Shown: positions 1 through 13,700, numbered from the stretch's first letter. The stretch is 64,000 bases of DNA from Apteryx mantelli (GCF_036417845.1 NC_089980.1:40422501-40486500), one strand, 5' to 3'. Numbers and translations are program-made. The notes: generated from the sequence alone by a model not told the origin.

Positions 1-1315
1 GACAACGCTCTCTGTGTGCGGTTATTGCGTATGTATCTTTCATTTGTGTGTTCGTATAATTCATGGTGGTGCAAAATAAATTTCTGTGTGAAGTGTCCTA
101 ATAGATGAAGTGAGGCTATAATATTCTTCCAGAGCTTGTTCATTACCATATGCACTGGCACGGAGTCCAGAGGGAGAGGAAGACATTAAACATTAAGCAA
201 AACAATTGCTGTCATCCTCCAGAGGGACTAGCTTTGTAAACTCTTGTGTTAACACTATACAAAAGACTTGAGTATTAGGGTAAAATTAGAACGATAAAGG
301 GAGGCAAACATCTCATCCTCAACTTCATGAGATTTGGTTGGATAACTAACAATATGTGGATTTTCATCCTAAAAGGACAGAACTCGTCCTCGCACAGCTG
401 CAGATTGTACACCCCTGAGAACTAATTGTCACTGGCAAACATAAAAGACGACAAAACAAAAAAACGTTTCCAGTGTTTTCTATCCACAAAGCTGAACCAC
501 TCCCCTGTGTGTGTTTTCAATTTAACTAAAATAGATCACTGTGTGTAAACAGCCACTCTATCTGCATCATTCATATTTGATGGACTAGTCAGTATAACAG
601 ATACTTTTATCCATCCCGTAAGCAATGAGAAACTAGACACTTCAGTGCCTTGTGCTCCTCTCAGTTAACATGAGTGGCAGCAGCTGTTATTCTAGGCTCC
701 TTAGCATGTAATGTTTGATGGAAAGACAGGAAAATTGGAGATGTGTTTAGTGGAATCAGGTATAACAAAAGTAACTTCCATGACCAAACACTCCCAGGAG
801 GGTACATAGGAAAGCTCTTGCCAGGTTTGTTAACAGCAGCCCAAGCATTTTTTTCTTAGGCTTTAGAGGCCATATGATAATAGTACTCCTATCAGGTTAA
901 AAAGTAAATTACAGAAGAGATACCACATGATCTCAAGATGACTTCATTTATTTTGGCAGGGAAGCTCAAAGGTGGCCTAGAGCACTGTGACCAGAGATGA
1001 TTGTAAAATATGTATTGGGTAGATGGGCTTGTGTTTCAGATTCGGTTTTACATGTATGACCTCACATGCCTATTAAAATAAGAGGTATGTGAGCAGACAT
1101 TTTAACAGTTTAGAAGCCAAGAGGAGATATTGCCACTTCCTTCTGCTTGGAGGGCAAGAGTAGCTAATTGACATGAGAACAAACGTAGCATTTAAGAAAT
1201 GGCAGGTGAAGGAAGGCAATCCCTCCTGATCTGTGCATGTACCAAAATAAAGGAACTCCTGGCATGACCTAGTTGAAGGGTTTGCTGGTGGTTGCAGTGC
1301 AGTATAAGAAATCCC
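1..1315. other. Intergenic, nothing recognised
   Basis: AT-rich sequence with no exon-like open frame flanked by splice signals and no repeat I can name. The short minus-strand frame near its end (about 83 codons) has no recognisable content. Confidence 0.5.
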
Positions 1316-1532
1316 ATTAAACATAAGAAAAGTGTTTTTTTATAGTGAGGGTGGTCAAGCACTGGAACAGGTCACCCAGAGCGGCTGTGAAGTCTTCATC
1401 TTTGGAGATATCCAAAACCCAGCTGGGCAATGCCCTGAGCAACCTGCTGTAGCTGCCCCTGCTCTGAGCAGGGGATCAGACTGGACCATCTCCTGCCGTC
1501 TCTCCCGACTTCAACTGTTCTGTGAAAGGGAA
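1316..1532 (+). mobile_element. CR1 LINE 3' end fragment
   Basis: The stretch carries the typical end of a chicken-repeat-1 retrotransposon: 'gtgagggtggtcaagcactg', then a segment like 'cccagagcggctgtgaag', 'ggagatatccaaaacc', 'ctgagcaacctgctgtag', and 'ctgctctgagcagggg' before 'cttcaactgttctgtg'. These follow the order of the avian/reptilian CR1 3' untranslated region from memory. Only about 0.2 kb is present, as expected for a 5'-truncated insertion, and no reverse-transcriptase frame is retained. The boundaries are approximate. This is one of the main reasons for placing the sequence in sauropsids. Confidence 0.82.
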
Positions 1533-4500
1533 GTTGGCAAGGCAAGGCCAGAGACAGGAAAGGATATCACTCAAGCGTCACAGGTGTCTGGCAGCAGGCT
1601 AGGGAGGGATCATGTAGACAGACCAGGAGAAAAGAGCTTCCTTTCCTTCTTTTGAGTTTCCCCCCTGACCACAGGCACCTTTGGTATTAGAGTTTGGGGA
1701 TGGAGGGAAAGAGAAAGAGACTCCATGGCCAAAGTTTTGAAGGTCTGAGACGTAGAAGCAGCAGGTGAGAAGGAAGCCGCCTAGCCTGTTTTAGGACATA
1801 CCCCAGGGAAGCTCACTAGACCTCCCACCAACTGGAGTTTTAGCGTGGCCCACCCTGAAGACTAAGGAGTTAATTCAGTTTCTTCATTTGTGGCCTTGCT
1901 AGAGAGGGCAGTTGCAGCCCGATTTTAAGTCTCTGTTCTGAAGCAAGAGCTGACAGAAAGAAAACTGTAACTTTTATCTTCTCCTTTGGGAAGAAACTGG
2001 AAAAGGTTTGCACGAAGGTCATTTTAATATTAAGCCAAAGCTCCAAGAGCCACCAGACAAACAGTTCTGTTTTTCCAAATAAAGAATTAGTAACTACATG
2101 GATATAAAACTTTCTCCTCTCATTTTAGCTAGCTGGTCCTTCCTTATTCCCAAGGGAATACAGTCATTTCTTGGGCATGTTTTTACACATGCCACTGAGA
2201 TCGGAACAGCAAACAGCCTGTGCTCGCTTAGAGGTTTTACAGCATGGGGCCTCTGTAAGGACTGAAGGAGCAGAGGATGAAAATACCCAGTGCAGAGTGG
2301 GAATGGGCCTCAATTAAATCCACACCTTGAGGTATCCTGAAGCCAGGACTACCTTCAGCTTCTGAAAGTCTCTTTGGTGGGTGTTATAACTTGCTTACAG
2401 CTAAGGTGGGAAGATCACTTCTCTCAGTTACTAAAAATACAGTCAGGGAAACATTACCCTCCAAATCACTTTAATATGCATCACGCTGCCACATATACTT
2501 CATGACTCCATTTGCATCCTATGGGTCAATTCAGTTCAAATCTACTGCCACTGCCAAGTTCACGCAGCTAGTAGCTTTTCCCTCACACACCCCAGAGAAA
2601 CAGGGAGAACAGAGGACAAGAAGGTTTTCCGTGAGGCTCCTATTGAAAAGCAAAGATGCAGCTCCTCTTCTGCCCAATATCATTGCTTGCAATCACTGAA
2701 GGCAGACCGTAAAGCAGAGAAAATTGCTCGGGAGGCACAATTACAAACTAGTCGACTTAAAGCTGCATTTTTAGATGAAATCAGCCCGATCTTGAGACAT
2801 GATCCATGAGATGTAAGCAACATGGCACCACGTTGAAGGGTTCCCATTTTCTTGCAAAGTGAATCAGTAACTGATGATCACAAGGCAATATGGATTACAG
2901 AAATACCACTGAGGTGACCTCCAGCTATGAAGGCCACATGGAGGACATACACAGAAGCACCATGAGAGATAAGAAACAAGGGGCTCTGGCTCCTTCCCCT
3001 TCACCTCCACATGCAAAAGTCTGCCACAGATAGAGCCACAGGTAGAAGGAGTTGCCCTTTCTCTGTACCTTATCCCCTCCGATGGTAAGTACAGCTGGAA
3101 ACTCATCCAAGCTGCACATTCTGCTGTGCACTACAGCTGGCTGGATACAGGAGGAGGAGTATACTGCAGATTCTTACAAATATGATGCTGTTCCCAGACT
3201 AACAAAGCTTAAAATTCCTTTTGGGTGCTCCAGAAAAAAGCAGGACCTTTCTATTCTATATGTCTCTCCTAAGAGTGTCTAAAGCCCTGAAAATTAAGCC
3301 TTCAAGGATTTGTATGTATTCCTTATCTTAAACTATTGCTTAGCAACAGACTTTAACCAAGGACTTGTCTGTGAAACTGCGAGGTATATCCACATATGCT
3401 AAGTGCAAAGCCATAAACACACCTTTCCAAATTATCTCTGCTAGGATCACATATGTAGCTGATGATCAAACTGAGCAGAAGGTTATCAGTGGTATATGCT
3501 CTCGGTGCTTTTGCAATGCTAATAAAGTGATCTTGACCCGAGTGAATCCAAGCCTGTTCACTGCAGAAAAGGTATCTGTGCATACCAAGTAGTCTGCACA
3601 CAGAACAAGTGCACAGCAGGAGTCAATATGATGCTGTTTTGTGACTACTCCTCCCACATGGAGCAAGGCGATCTACGTGTTTATATAGTAAGCATTAGGT
3701 GTTCCACTGATAACATTAGTATGTGCACGCATAGCAAGAAGAACTCGGCTTTAAAAAAAAAAAAAAAAAAATCTGTCTTAAACATGACTTTAGATATCAT
3801 CTAGGTAGCTATCAATCCAGCTATTCTATTAATCCATTAGTAGGGCAAAGCTTAATACCATTAGCATATCAGAAACTGGATTCATCAGATAGATAGTCCT
3901 GAGTTGTACTTTTCAGCCATGTTACACAGGAACTAATTTTCTCTTCCAGCTACCAGGCCATAATCTACCACTGTAAGCCACAACATAAATATAACCCACA
4001 TCTATATGCAAGATTGGGCCTGGAAAGAAATGTGAGCACAGGGGGCCTTCTTACCTCTCTGCTAAAAGTTGTATCAAACTCAAGAGGTTGGCAATGTGCT
4101 TAAGCAAGGGTTGTACTGTGGAGAGCTCACAATCACCCCTGTAGTTAAAGGATCCTTTCCTTTGCATAGTTTTTTTTCCTATGACACAGGAAGAGGAGAT
4201 GAATGTCACTTTATATTTAGGCTCAAGGGAGATGAACCACTTTCCTGCACTGAGCAGGGGTAAGAGGCATTGAATAAAGCAAGTGCAACAGCTGTGAAAT
4301 AGCCAGTCCAGATATAGGGAGAGAGTCAGGTAGGGAGTCTGCAGCCCTCCTCCCACATGCACTAAGGAAATGCAGGTACAGGTGTGGCCCACCACACACT
4401 GTAGAAGCACACACTGCTGTCCTCCTCTCTCCAGTGGGTACCCACTGTCCCCAGTGCACCAGCATCACAGCTGCGTGTGCACATTTCAAAAGGGGAAAAG

Positions 4501-7500
4501 ACATGCAAGGCAGAGTTTCAGAAGTAAAGAGGAAGTTCATCAGACTCTTGAAGTGGTTTTGTTCAGCACTGGCTCTCCCTCTAGTTTCACAGTAATTGCT
4601 AAACTACCTTTTACGTGACAATGTTATAACAGCCTACATCGTCAGAGTGCTTGGGGAGGCAGCAGGTAACCCCAGATGATCCTTATCTTTGCTGCCACAT
4701 GCCTGTAACACCTTTGCCTAAGGCAAAGGCAAAAGCAAAACACACGACACTCCTGTTGGTGCGGTGCAATGTGTTGCTTGGGGTCCAGGGTATTTCCGAA
4801 GACACAGAGTAAAATCCTTAATGTCCAGTCAGAGCTACTGCAAAGGAAGAAAAGCCCTTCCAGTTGGAGGAAATGTGAAGCGCTGAACAGTAAAGAGCAG
4901 ACAGCATATTACAGTAGTCCCCTGTGGGCAGCCCTGTTGTAAACAGTATCATCTCAGAGCTAACTTACAACTGAGCTGCACACTAGATTTGCGGCAGCTT
5001 TAGAAATTCCAGATTTTGAATGATTCATCTGAGACCCTTCATAGGCTCTAAGCACTGAGAGCAGAAGCTGCAGAAGTGCAACCCTTCTGCACTCAAGAAC
5101 ATAACAGCTTAAGACATGCCCATGTTCATGGCCATGTTTGCAAGAGTGAAACGGATACTCAGTTCTGAGATGCACTGAACACCCACATCTCATGCTGACG
5201 TCAAAATCGTAGGTGCTCCAGCTTTACTCAGTTTCTCACCAATTAAAAGGAGAACTGGGAATAAAGAGAGACAGGAGAAAGAGCAGGATACCCCTTCCAT
5301 CCCCAAATCAAACCTCAGTGGTTGCGGCTTACAGCCCAGAAAATCAGATTTAGCCACATTTCCAAAACATAGATACTTTCCTGGTAGCCCACCCAATCTG
5401 GGAAGGAAGCGTATAGCCCTGCTTGGGATGGAGGGGAAGAAGAGATTGTCCTATGCCAGCAGGATCAAGCCACTCTTGTCAGTGCTCAGTAAACACAAGA
5501 AACAGAGGGGATTAAAATCCTTTCTGAAACTCTGATGACAAAAGGAAACAGCTATCCCATTATCCTTGTGCAGGTAAATATTTGAAAGCACCTATAAAGA
5601 AAACTCAGTCATGCGTCCCCTGCTACCTTGAAGGCAGCTGCATGAGTACAGTGGCAGCCACATTTATCCAAACAGCAACACAAGGAGGTTGAATACACCA
5701 AGTTTACAGGCAGCGATATCTGTTGATTCCTACTGAGTGCTACCATTTTATATAGATACCTGTTTTTTTAAATCCATGAAAGAATGTATTTTGCACTACA
5801 AGATGGGAATGCCAATATCACAGTGTCTGTCTTTTAAAGGGAGAAGAGGGAACAGCAAAGCCACCTACTCAGAGGGCAACCCCAGGGTTACATCAGCAGA
5901 AACATAATTAGTGGCAACAAAAATTACAAATGAGATATTGCTGGTTTTTTGAGTTATTCATCAGTCTTTTCCATCCATTCAGGGAAGAAAGAGAAGACAA
6001 TGTAACTGCTTCTCACAGCAACTCATTAAACCAGGCACCACAGATCCACTTACAGAAAAGGCAATTTGAGAGCAAAGGCCAGCCCTTAAGCTGACAGAAG
6101 TCAAGAATTGTCTTCAGCGGACACTAGCTGAAGCGTTAATTGTAGGGCACAAGCACGTAAGCTGCTGACTTCTCCACACTGGAGCAAATGGGGTGGGGGG
6201 CAGGAGGGCTCCAGGATCAGGGTCTTGCTTTGAACCTTTCTCAGAGAGCTAAACTAAGCCAACGGACAAATACCAGGAGTGATAGCTGCTTGCTGGGCTG
6301 CCTGTCTCCCTTACGTGAGATGACACAACAAGCAGTAGGCAGAAAATGTGCTTTGGGGGCTCCTTTCTGCTCCTACTGGCTTTGCAATGGTAACACTGCT
6401 GACCACAGTGAATATGCACCTAATAATTACCACTATGGAAAGCGAGCAAAGGAGCAGGTCTGCTACAGCATTCAGAGAATGATAGTTTTACTTAGGAGTT
6501 AATTTCCTTTCCTGAACCAGTATTTCCAAATGCCTCTCAAAACCCCTTCCAGGTCCTTTCTGTGCTGAAGGGGGGGGTGGGGAAAGGTCTTCCCAACAGA
6601 CCTGTGCTACCAGCAACTCTGTTTGGCAAGTCTGACACGGTCCAGTAAAACAGGCAAGAACCCTTTACACCTTCTCAAACTAGTAAATTGCACGTAATTC
6701 ATCTGCCCAAAAGGGCACCTACGTATAATTAGACTCCTCAACGTGCACTTTATCACAGTCATTTAGATGGCGTACAGAGCAATCTATTCCTTACAGAGTT
6801 CTACAAAAATGTGGTATCAGACAACCTGCACATTATGGAGAGCTCACAACACAGAAACAGATGGCCACTTAAGCTCTCCTCTACCTTAGGATGCAAGTTT
6901 CATCCAATCTCTGCAGCAGCAACGACCTTTAGATTATTCAGATCGCAAGGGAGTCCGAAGTCTGATCTGAGATTGGATTTCATCTGTGCCAGGCACTGTA
7001 AAACTGCAGGGTCCTTCCCCGCAATGTTTACAGTTTAACTAGGTAATGGCTGGGATTACTAACACAGAATGGGGATGCAGCTTGTCCTTGGATGTGCAAC
7101 AGGGCACAGAGGGGGACTAAAATAGAAGTTGCGCTTCCTTAATATCTCCACAGAACTGCAGGCAAGCTAGGAAGCATGCAGTCCCTAACAGCAGTCTCCT
7201 CCCTCACCCCTCAAGAGGCCTGTGCTGCAAAGATTGCAAGCAGGCCACTGGCAAAATTGGTTGATACCCACTAGATCACATTATTGCCAATATTTAAAAT
7301 GATTCCCATGTGCCTAAGTGCAGTAAATCACTATTTTATCTCAGATCCTTAGCTAGTTACTGATTAGCAGAGCCTACAGCGTCACCACAAAGAGTTTACA
7401 TGGATGGCGCTCACAAGATGATGCTCACCGCAGGCACAGGTAGCATGGGTACTCGAACGTTTACCAGTCCCACCTAACATGGAGGTCTCCTCCAGGTGGA

Positions 7501-7869
7501 CGCAGCCCTTTGGTGACAGCCTAAAGTCTTCCTGTAGCAAGAAATACCGGAAGATATTGCAGCTTTCTGCTCTGATGTGTCTCAATCAAAGGGAGATTTA
7601 TCATGCCTGACAAGGGTGTCTCTCCCACCCCTGCATTTCCCCATTTGTCTTTACCTCCTTTGAGGCAGCTACACCCATCTGCTCCACCCTCTTTCTGCCA
7701 ATATCTTTCCATTACAAAAAGAAACAACACAAAATTAGTTTTCCCCTGGGTGTGTAGCAAGGTGGAAAGCACCACATGAGCCATGAGGAACTTCACAGAG
7801 AAAAAGACGTAGTTTTCCCCCAGTTTCCTTTGTTTCTCACAGCTCTCCTATTTCTGTTACGCCATATCT
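1533..7869. other. Intergenic, no supported gene
   Basis: More than 6 kb with only short scattered open frames on both strands and no recognised protein. In human the next gene past STPG4 on this side is TTC7A. I looked for its conserved C-terminal TPR exons on the plus strand and did not recognise any. A homopolymer A run lies at 3753-3771. Confidence 0.5.
3753..3771. repeat. A homopolymer, 19 bases
   Basis: An uninterrupted run of A follows 'ctcggctt'. It could be the tail of an unrecognised retroposed copy or a simple slippage tract. Confidence 0.9.
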
Positions 7870-7875
7870 TGTTTG

Positions 7876-8062
7876 CAGGGCTCCTTGCACAGGGTGACTG
7901 CCGCAAACCGCTCCGCTCGCAGTGGCAGCTCGTCCTCCAGAAGGCGACCCGAGGGCAAGAGCACACCACAGCCACCACGTGCGCCTGCTTCGGCTCCCCT
8001 TCTTTCAGCGTTACCCAGGTACCAGGCCTGGTGCAGGCCCTCTTCTCATCTGCCAAGAAAGC
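7876..8062. other. Small CpG-rich block, possible exon
   Basis: In an AT-rich setting this block has many CpG dinucleotides and is open in several frames on both strands. On the plus strand it sits between an acceptor-like 'cttgtttgcag' and a donor-like 'acccag/gtacc'. On the minus strand a frame runs from an acceptor-like 'tgctttcttggcag' at about 8060 to a TAA near 7860, containing segments such as GLHQAWYLGN and LPSGRLLEDELPLRAERF. I cannot match either reading to a known protein. It could be an exon of an unrecognised gene, a terminal exon on the minus strand, or an isolated CpG-rich fragment. Confidence 0.2.
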
Positions 8063-8070
8063 AGCACCAC

Positions 8071-10669
8071 ACAAGACAGCTGTAAAGCAACAGCTGAGTC
8101 AAGACAGGATTTTCCCTCTCTTAGCAACCAGATGCTGCACTTACGCAGTACATCAGCATAAGCACACGCATTGGTAAGGCCAGTCAGCAGATGAGACCGT
8201 GATGTGCAGGACTCCAAAGCTACCATACATCTTCAACTCAAACTGAGAGGCAGCACATTTATTGCCTTTCAGAGCTAGTTCAGTGTTTCCCAAGCAAGTC
8301 TCAGCCACAAAACTTTGTGGAAAGCTTTTCTTGTCTGAGGAGCACCAGGAGCCATATGGATACAACACTACCAGGAAGGTCTCTGCTGATGACAAACAGC
8401 ATGACATGCCCCCATTCTACCAATCCCTCTCCATTAACACAGCCCCAGATTTTCCACGACTTCTCTTTTTTCTCCTCTATGTCAGGCTGAGCAGTCAAAA
8501 AAGCATGTCACTTCCCTAATCTTGCCAAAAAGTTTCTGGTCCCTATAAATAGCCTCAGCAAGCTTTACTACCCAGTTCCTGACATATTTCTTGCAGAAGC
8601 TCAGTGCCACCGGACATGCCCAGTCATTGGCATTTGTTTCACAGCACACCTCCACCTGCGAGGTGCCCGAGTCCCACACCGTGCTGGGCAGCTGATGCCG
8701 TTTGCTCCAGCATCTCTCTCCTTCCTTCTGCCTTCCCTCTTCTGAACTGCACTACTGGCAGCAGGAAACAGCACAAACAAAACTAAAATACCCCCCCCAC
8801 ACACACCAATGCTTCAGACCAGCAACCCAGCAACCATTTGTTAGACTTCAGATCTAATCTTGAGCTTAGTGAAAGTTAGTAACGCTTCCAGAATGGTTAC
8901 ACACATTCAGCAAAGAGCAACAGTGACGAATTTAATACATTGTGGATTTATATACTTCCTTTAAACTTATTCCACACTTTCCTTTGACTGTGCCCTGCTT
9001 AACTTGTAGTATTAAGGCCCTATTATTTATTTCACTCATCTAAGCAGAAACATAAAACTTCAGCCCTCTCTGGGAACATACTCCAACATATCTACAGCAC
9101 ACATGCAGCATTTAATGAAGAAACTATCCTGTATTTTTAGAGCTACTTTAAGAAAATCATTAAAACCAAAAAAAGTAAACTTTGCATCCCTGTGAAGTGC
9201 TCAGTCTTAGAAGCCTCAGGAAGGAGGGTCCTTGCACCTTGCAAAGCAACTGTGTTGGTTAGAAAGCATTTCTGAAACATTTAAAAACAGAACAAGGAAA
9301 TAATGGCCACTCCTGATTTAAAATGGCTGAACTGGTTTTCCTTGAGTCTACATGCATGAAGCCGATTTCAAAATGAAACTGTCTGGAAGAGTTCAGCTCA
9401 ATATGTTGAGTTTCAAAAAGTTGTAAGCAATTGTAAGTGCCAGAGAAGGAGCAAAGATAGAATTAAAAACACTTTAGCAACCTTAACCAGTGCAGAGAGC
9501 GCTACTCCCATCAGATCCCCCAAATCCAAAAGGTGCTTAACACACACACATAGTGCTCACTACTTTACATTATTCATTGACCAAAGTACAATACTGAATT
9601 AGTGACATATAATACATTTCCATAGCTTGTTCCTTCTTTTATTGCTGTTAAATTAGGGTTTTCCTTTAGTTTTTAGAGCCTTCTTTTCAGATGAACATTT
9701 AGCTAATCATTGTTTGTTTGTTAATCAAGTTTGTTTCTACTTGCCCTGCCACAAGGTTGTTCAGCTTTGGGGTTTTTTTTTTTTAGAGCAATTCTTCAAC
9801 CTCTCCCCCTCCCCAGTTCCTAAATGCTTGCCCTTCCCCTGAGCCTCCTGGCCTGTAACTCTCACTTCACTTTCCATTTCTCCCCAACTTCCTCTCAGAT
9901 TTCCCCCCTTTCTAGTCCCTCCCCAGCTCCCTTATTTCCCTTCAACCCTCAATGCCGAGCAGCACAAACACTGGCAGAGCACTGGCCCGGGCTGCCCGCA
10001 CCAGGACAGCCTCTCCAGGCAAACACCTGAAGCTGGCTGCCTCCCTGCTGCAGAGACAGCTCCTCTGACACATTATCACCACACAGGCCCTCTGCTTCAT
10101 CCCTTGTGCACGGCACACACTGCCCAACCTCACAGCTACTCACCTTCTAACCACACACCTTGCTCTGAGCCATGACTCTTTACAGCCTCCTCTTGCCTTC
10201 AGGAAGGAGCTACCCACCAGAGCCTCACAATAAGAGCAAGCCCTCCCCCAGCCAGCTGAGAAAAACAGGCTTTTTTTCTTCTCCACTTGCTCCAGGCAGA
10301 AGGAGTCTCCCTTCATTAGGCTGAGCAGACCACACACCCCCCCCCCAGGTGCCTGGCTCCTGGCGAAGGCTGGATCTGGCCTGTTATGAACAGGAGGGTC
10401 TCCTACTGTCAATGTGTTATGTGGCACCACTTCTCACAGTATCCTTGCACCAAGTGTACTGTCCATTAAAAAGTCAGTTTTTGTCAACAATGGCCCCATT
10501 TTTCTCTGGATGGAGAGCAGGAAATAAATATGCTCTTTTGGGTATTCCTTGATTTTTTGGCAAAGGTAGATGGTATACAGCAAGTCCAACGTGATCAGAA
10601 AACGTGTCTGGAGAGAGGGGACATTGCCTTCCCTCAGAATCAGTAGTTTATAAATTGGCACACTGATGT
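8071..10669. other. Flank downstream of STPG4, no gene seen
   Basis: No recognised coding exon. About 9795-9950 is a pyrimidine-rich tract made mostly of C and T runs. A good minus-strand donor context (AGAAG/GTGAGT) occurs near 10143, but I cannot tie the open frame next to it to any protein. Confidence 0.4.
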
Positions 10670-10675
10670 TTTATT
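10670..10675 (-). terminator. STPG4: Poly(A) signal of the STPG4-like gene
   Basis: A canonical AATAAA on the minus strand follows the TAG stop of the terminal exon with no intervening base. If used, the 3' untranslated region would be only about 20-40 nt. A later signal cannot be excluded. Confidence 0.6.
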
Positions 10676-10789
10676 CTAAAACCCAGCTGTAGTGCTGAAG
10701 ATGATGCTGTGCTCCTTACCCAAGCTAGCAATAGTTTGTGGCTGCTTTGGAAACTTTGTGGGCTCATAGGCTCCAGGTCCTGGTGTATC
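10676..10789 (-). CDS. STPG4: STPG4 terminal exon (PGPG repeat and C-terminus)
   Basis: The acceptor is 'ccatctgtacag' followed by GATACACCAGG. The 114 nt give 37 codons plus TAG, starting in phase 0 with [16 protein letters not shown], then [13 protein letters not shown] and TTAGF. The TPGPGAY core and the FPKQ..TIA segment match the C-terminus of human STPG4 as I remember it. An internal GTAAGG after SLG resembles a donor, but reading through it keeps homology (KEHS against human QEHS), so I call it coding. Confidence 0.88.
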   Translation of the reverse strand, partial: DTPGPGAYEPTKFPKQPQTIASLGKEHSIIFSTTAGF

Positions 10790-13700
10790 CTGTACAGATG
10801 GAAAAAACAAGAAACATCAAATAAATGAGGGAGGAACAAACAGCAAACTCCCAAATTAGGACTCTTAGAAAAGGACCTCATTTTTGAGTATTGTGTTGCA
10901 GAAGTGCCTGAAACCTCCAGAGAAGAACTGAGCCTCCATGCCATGTATCTTTGAATAGCCATTTTCACCCAGAAATCTCAAAAGTAGTCTTCAAAGGATG
11001 ACAGTATCATTATTTCTACATATGAGCGGGGAAAATGAATTGCAGAAAGATGAAATGACTTGCCCGTGGTCAACACACCGTTTCCATTCGAGCGCACTAC
11101 TGAGCCATGCTGCCTCCAGAGCCCAGAAACGATGTCCAGGAAGATCTCCAGAGCTCGCATATTTACAAGCATATACAATCCAACTGATTCAGTTCAGTGA
11201 TTCATGCACTTAGAAGGAAGCACGGGCATAAATCTCTGAAAAATCAAAGTTACGTATAAGAGACAGGGTGAGAGTGAAGTGACCGTGGCCACTGATACAC
11301 CCAGTGAGAGAAGAAAGAAGGTAGATGGGTTGAGAAGTCCAGAGAAACCAGAGAGACCCTTAACATCGTGGACCTCACTCCCCAATACTATCCCATCCAA
11401 TTATCTGCTTTATCCCCTCTCGTTCCAGCCTGTTTCAGTCCCTTGCAACTGCCTTGGCCCAAATTTAGGTTTTAATAAACTTAAGGAGTGAGGAGAGAGG
11501 CCTCCAGAGAGAGGAAAAGGAAGGGAATGGCTGCAGACTGAGGAGGAGAAGGCTACTATGTCGTTTGCCCTGGGGCCTGAAAGAGCATTCGGCACGCCTG
11601 GTCACAGCACAGCTGCCTACTCATTGCCAGCATTTTATACAATGTTGCATGTATGTTATTGAAAATACAAGGCCCTGCTATTGATGGTATGTTAACCCAG
11701 AAAGAGAAATGGTGGAAAGGTGCAAAATCTGTTCCAGAAGTTAGTTAGTTAGTTAGTTAGTTTGTTTGTTTAAAAAGACCCACTATTTTCTTTCTTGTTC
11801 CTAACAGTTTCATTACATCAAGATTGCTATCCTGATATGCCTCTTCAAGCATCCAGTGCTTTTCACTGTCTCCCATAGGCTATCATGGTTTTTCTCAGCC
11901 CCTCCTGTTCCTGAAAAGCAACAAAACTGAGTTGCCTTCCTAAAAAGATAAATTTGTCTGCATGCCTCTCTCCTCCCCCTTTCTCACATATACCCAGACC
12001 AGAAAAATCTCTCAAGCTCAATTGTCACAGCCAACCTATTGCTATATACCATGCTGATAACCGTGACTAGGATGATTCGAGTGGTTGCCAGCCTCAGCTG
12101 GATTTACATAAATGGCTGAAATGCTTGCACCAATGCTCAAAAACCTCAGTGCCAAAAGCCCATTGTTTCTGCCCAGGTAACCTTCTTTAAAAGTATTTTC
12201 TTTCCACAGCCAAAGTCTCACCTTTCTCAGCCTCAGGAAATGTTTCCGAAACTGATTCTTCGTAATTGTTTCTTTTAGAGATGACCCTGAGTGATTAATT
12301 TCAGGCTGTTGAGACACACTATTTATCGGATAATATTTCAGATTACTCACTGAGTGTACTGGCAGCATCCTGGGTACTTTCAACTGGAAACATGAGCACA
12401 GAGCGCGAGATGGTTCTTTCTTTATTTCATAGTGACCTGGTCCTGGGCCTTCTTTCTACAATAACAAATAAAGACAGATTTCTTAAGCGGTAAATTCCTA
12501 TTATGTCCCTTTCTCAAGTAACTCACAAAAATTTCTAGGTGGTCTCAAATTAGGGTGAAACATTTTGCTTAAAAATTTACCCAGTTATAGTAATGAGTGG
12601 TGCTGCATTACAGATACATACGCATCATCTATTCCACATCCTGATCCCTGCCACTGCTCACAAGGAGCCAGCCAGCACGAGGCAGGAGCAAGCCCCGCAC
12701 TCAGCCGCACACGCAGCACTGAATGGCTCCTTGGGTACTTCTGCCCCAGGTCTCATCCAAGCTGTGTCAGCCACTGACTGGCCTCTCTTTGGTCAGCCAG
12801 TGAGTCAGGGGCAGAAATGGCACAAGTCCTCATTCCCAGCCCTGCAGACCACTGCAGTTTTGAAAAGAGGTCATGAATCACTATTTTGTAATTTTACAAT
12901 ATAATGAGTTCTGAGACAACAAACTGCAACCCCATGATCTGCACTCTGCTCTTAGTATCACTGTCGTCTTCTAGTAGCTAGCAACAGAAACAAGAGTAAT
13001 ACAATTGATTTTTATTTCCCACTTTTTTCAGGAATACTACTCTAAAAAAAAAGAGCAACCATCAGTCATCTCTTTTGCAGTGATGGTGACCAGAGTATGG
13101 AGCAGTGCGTGACTGAGGCCACACAGCAAGTCACTTTCTGTCCATGACTTACGCACCAGATGGGGCAGGATTTTGGTCATTCAGCAAGGCCAAATTCTCA
13201 TTTCAGTTACTTATATTTTCTAACTTATTTTCTTTTACTCATTCCTCGCTCTTGGCAGTTAGCAGGGCCAGGATTTCATTCTTTGATATTGAAAGGGATT
13301 CCAAGCCAGAGCAGCAGTTTGCCCAGGCATCTATTACAATATCAGGGCCTACATGTTAATGGGTCTGTGATAAAGGCTAGGATCTATCAGCAGGCATGAG
13401 CAATTTAAACAAATTTCAAAAGAAACCCTGTCTTCCAAAAAAAAAAAAAAACTTTCTCCCTACAGGATTTGCAACCACTCAACCATTGAAGAGGTATGCT
13501 AGTGCAGAGGGAGCCTGGAGTGAAATTCAATATGAAGTAATCATAAACCATTTAATTGATATTATCCAAGCTGAAAAGTAATGCAAGTAAGCAAGTACAA
13601 ATAAGTGACAGTGGATTTCTTTTTAAACTGTTTAGCTTTAAATGTGCAAAGTATTACCTATAAAACTTCCGTATCTATATAGGTATATAAGCGTTTTTCA

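Noticed and set aside
7776-8177. 133-codon plus-strand frame as a complete gene
   Set aside because: Only its CpG-rich core is unusual; the ends are low-quality sequence with no homology. The core is kept as a weak candidate instead.
1-10000. TTC7A exons expected by human synteny
   Set aside because: No stretch on the plus strand reads like the conserved TPR region or the C-terminus of TTC7A; the gene may lie outside the window.
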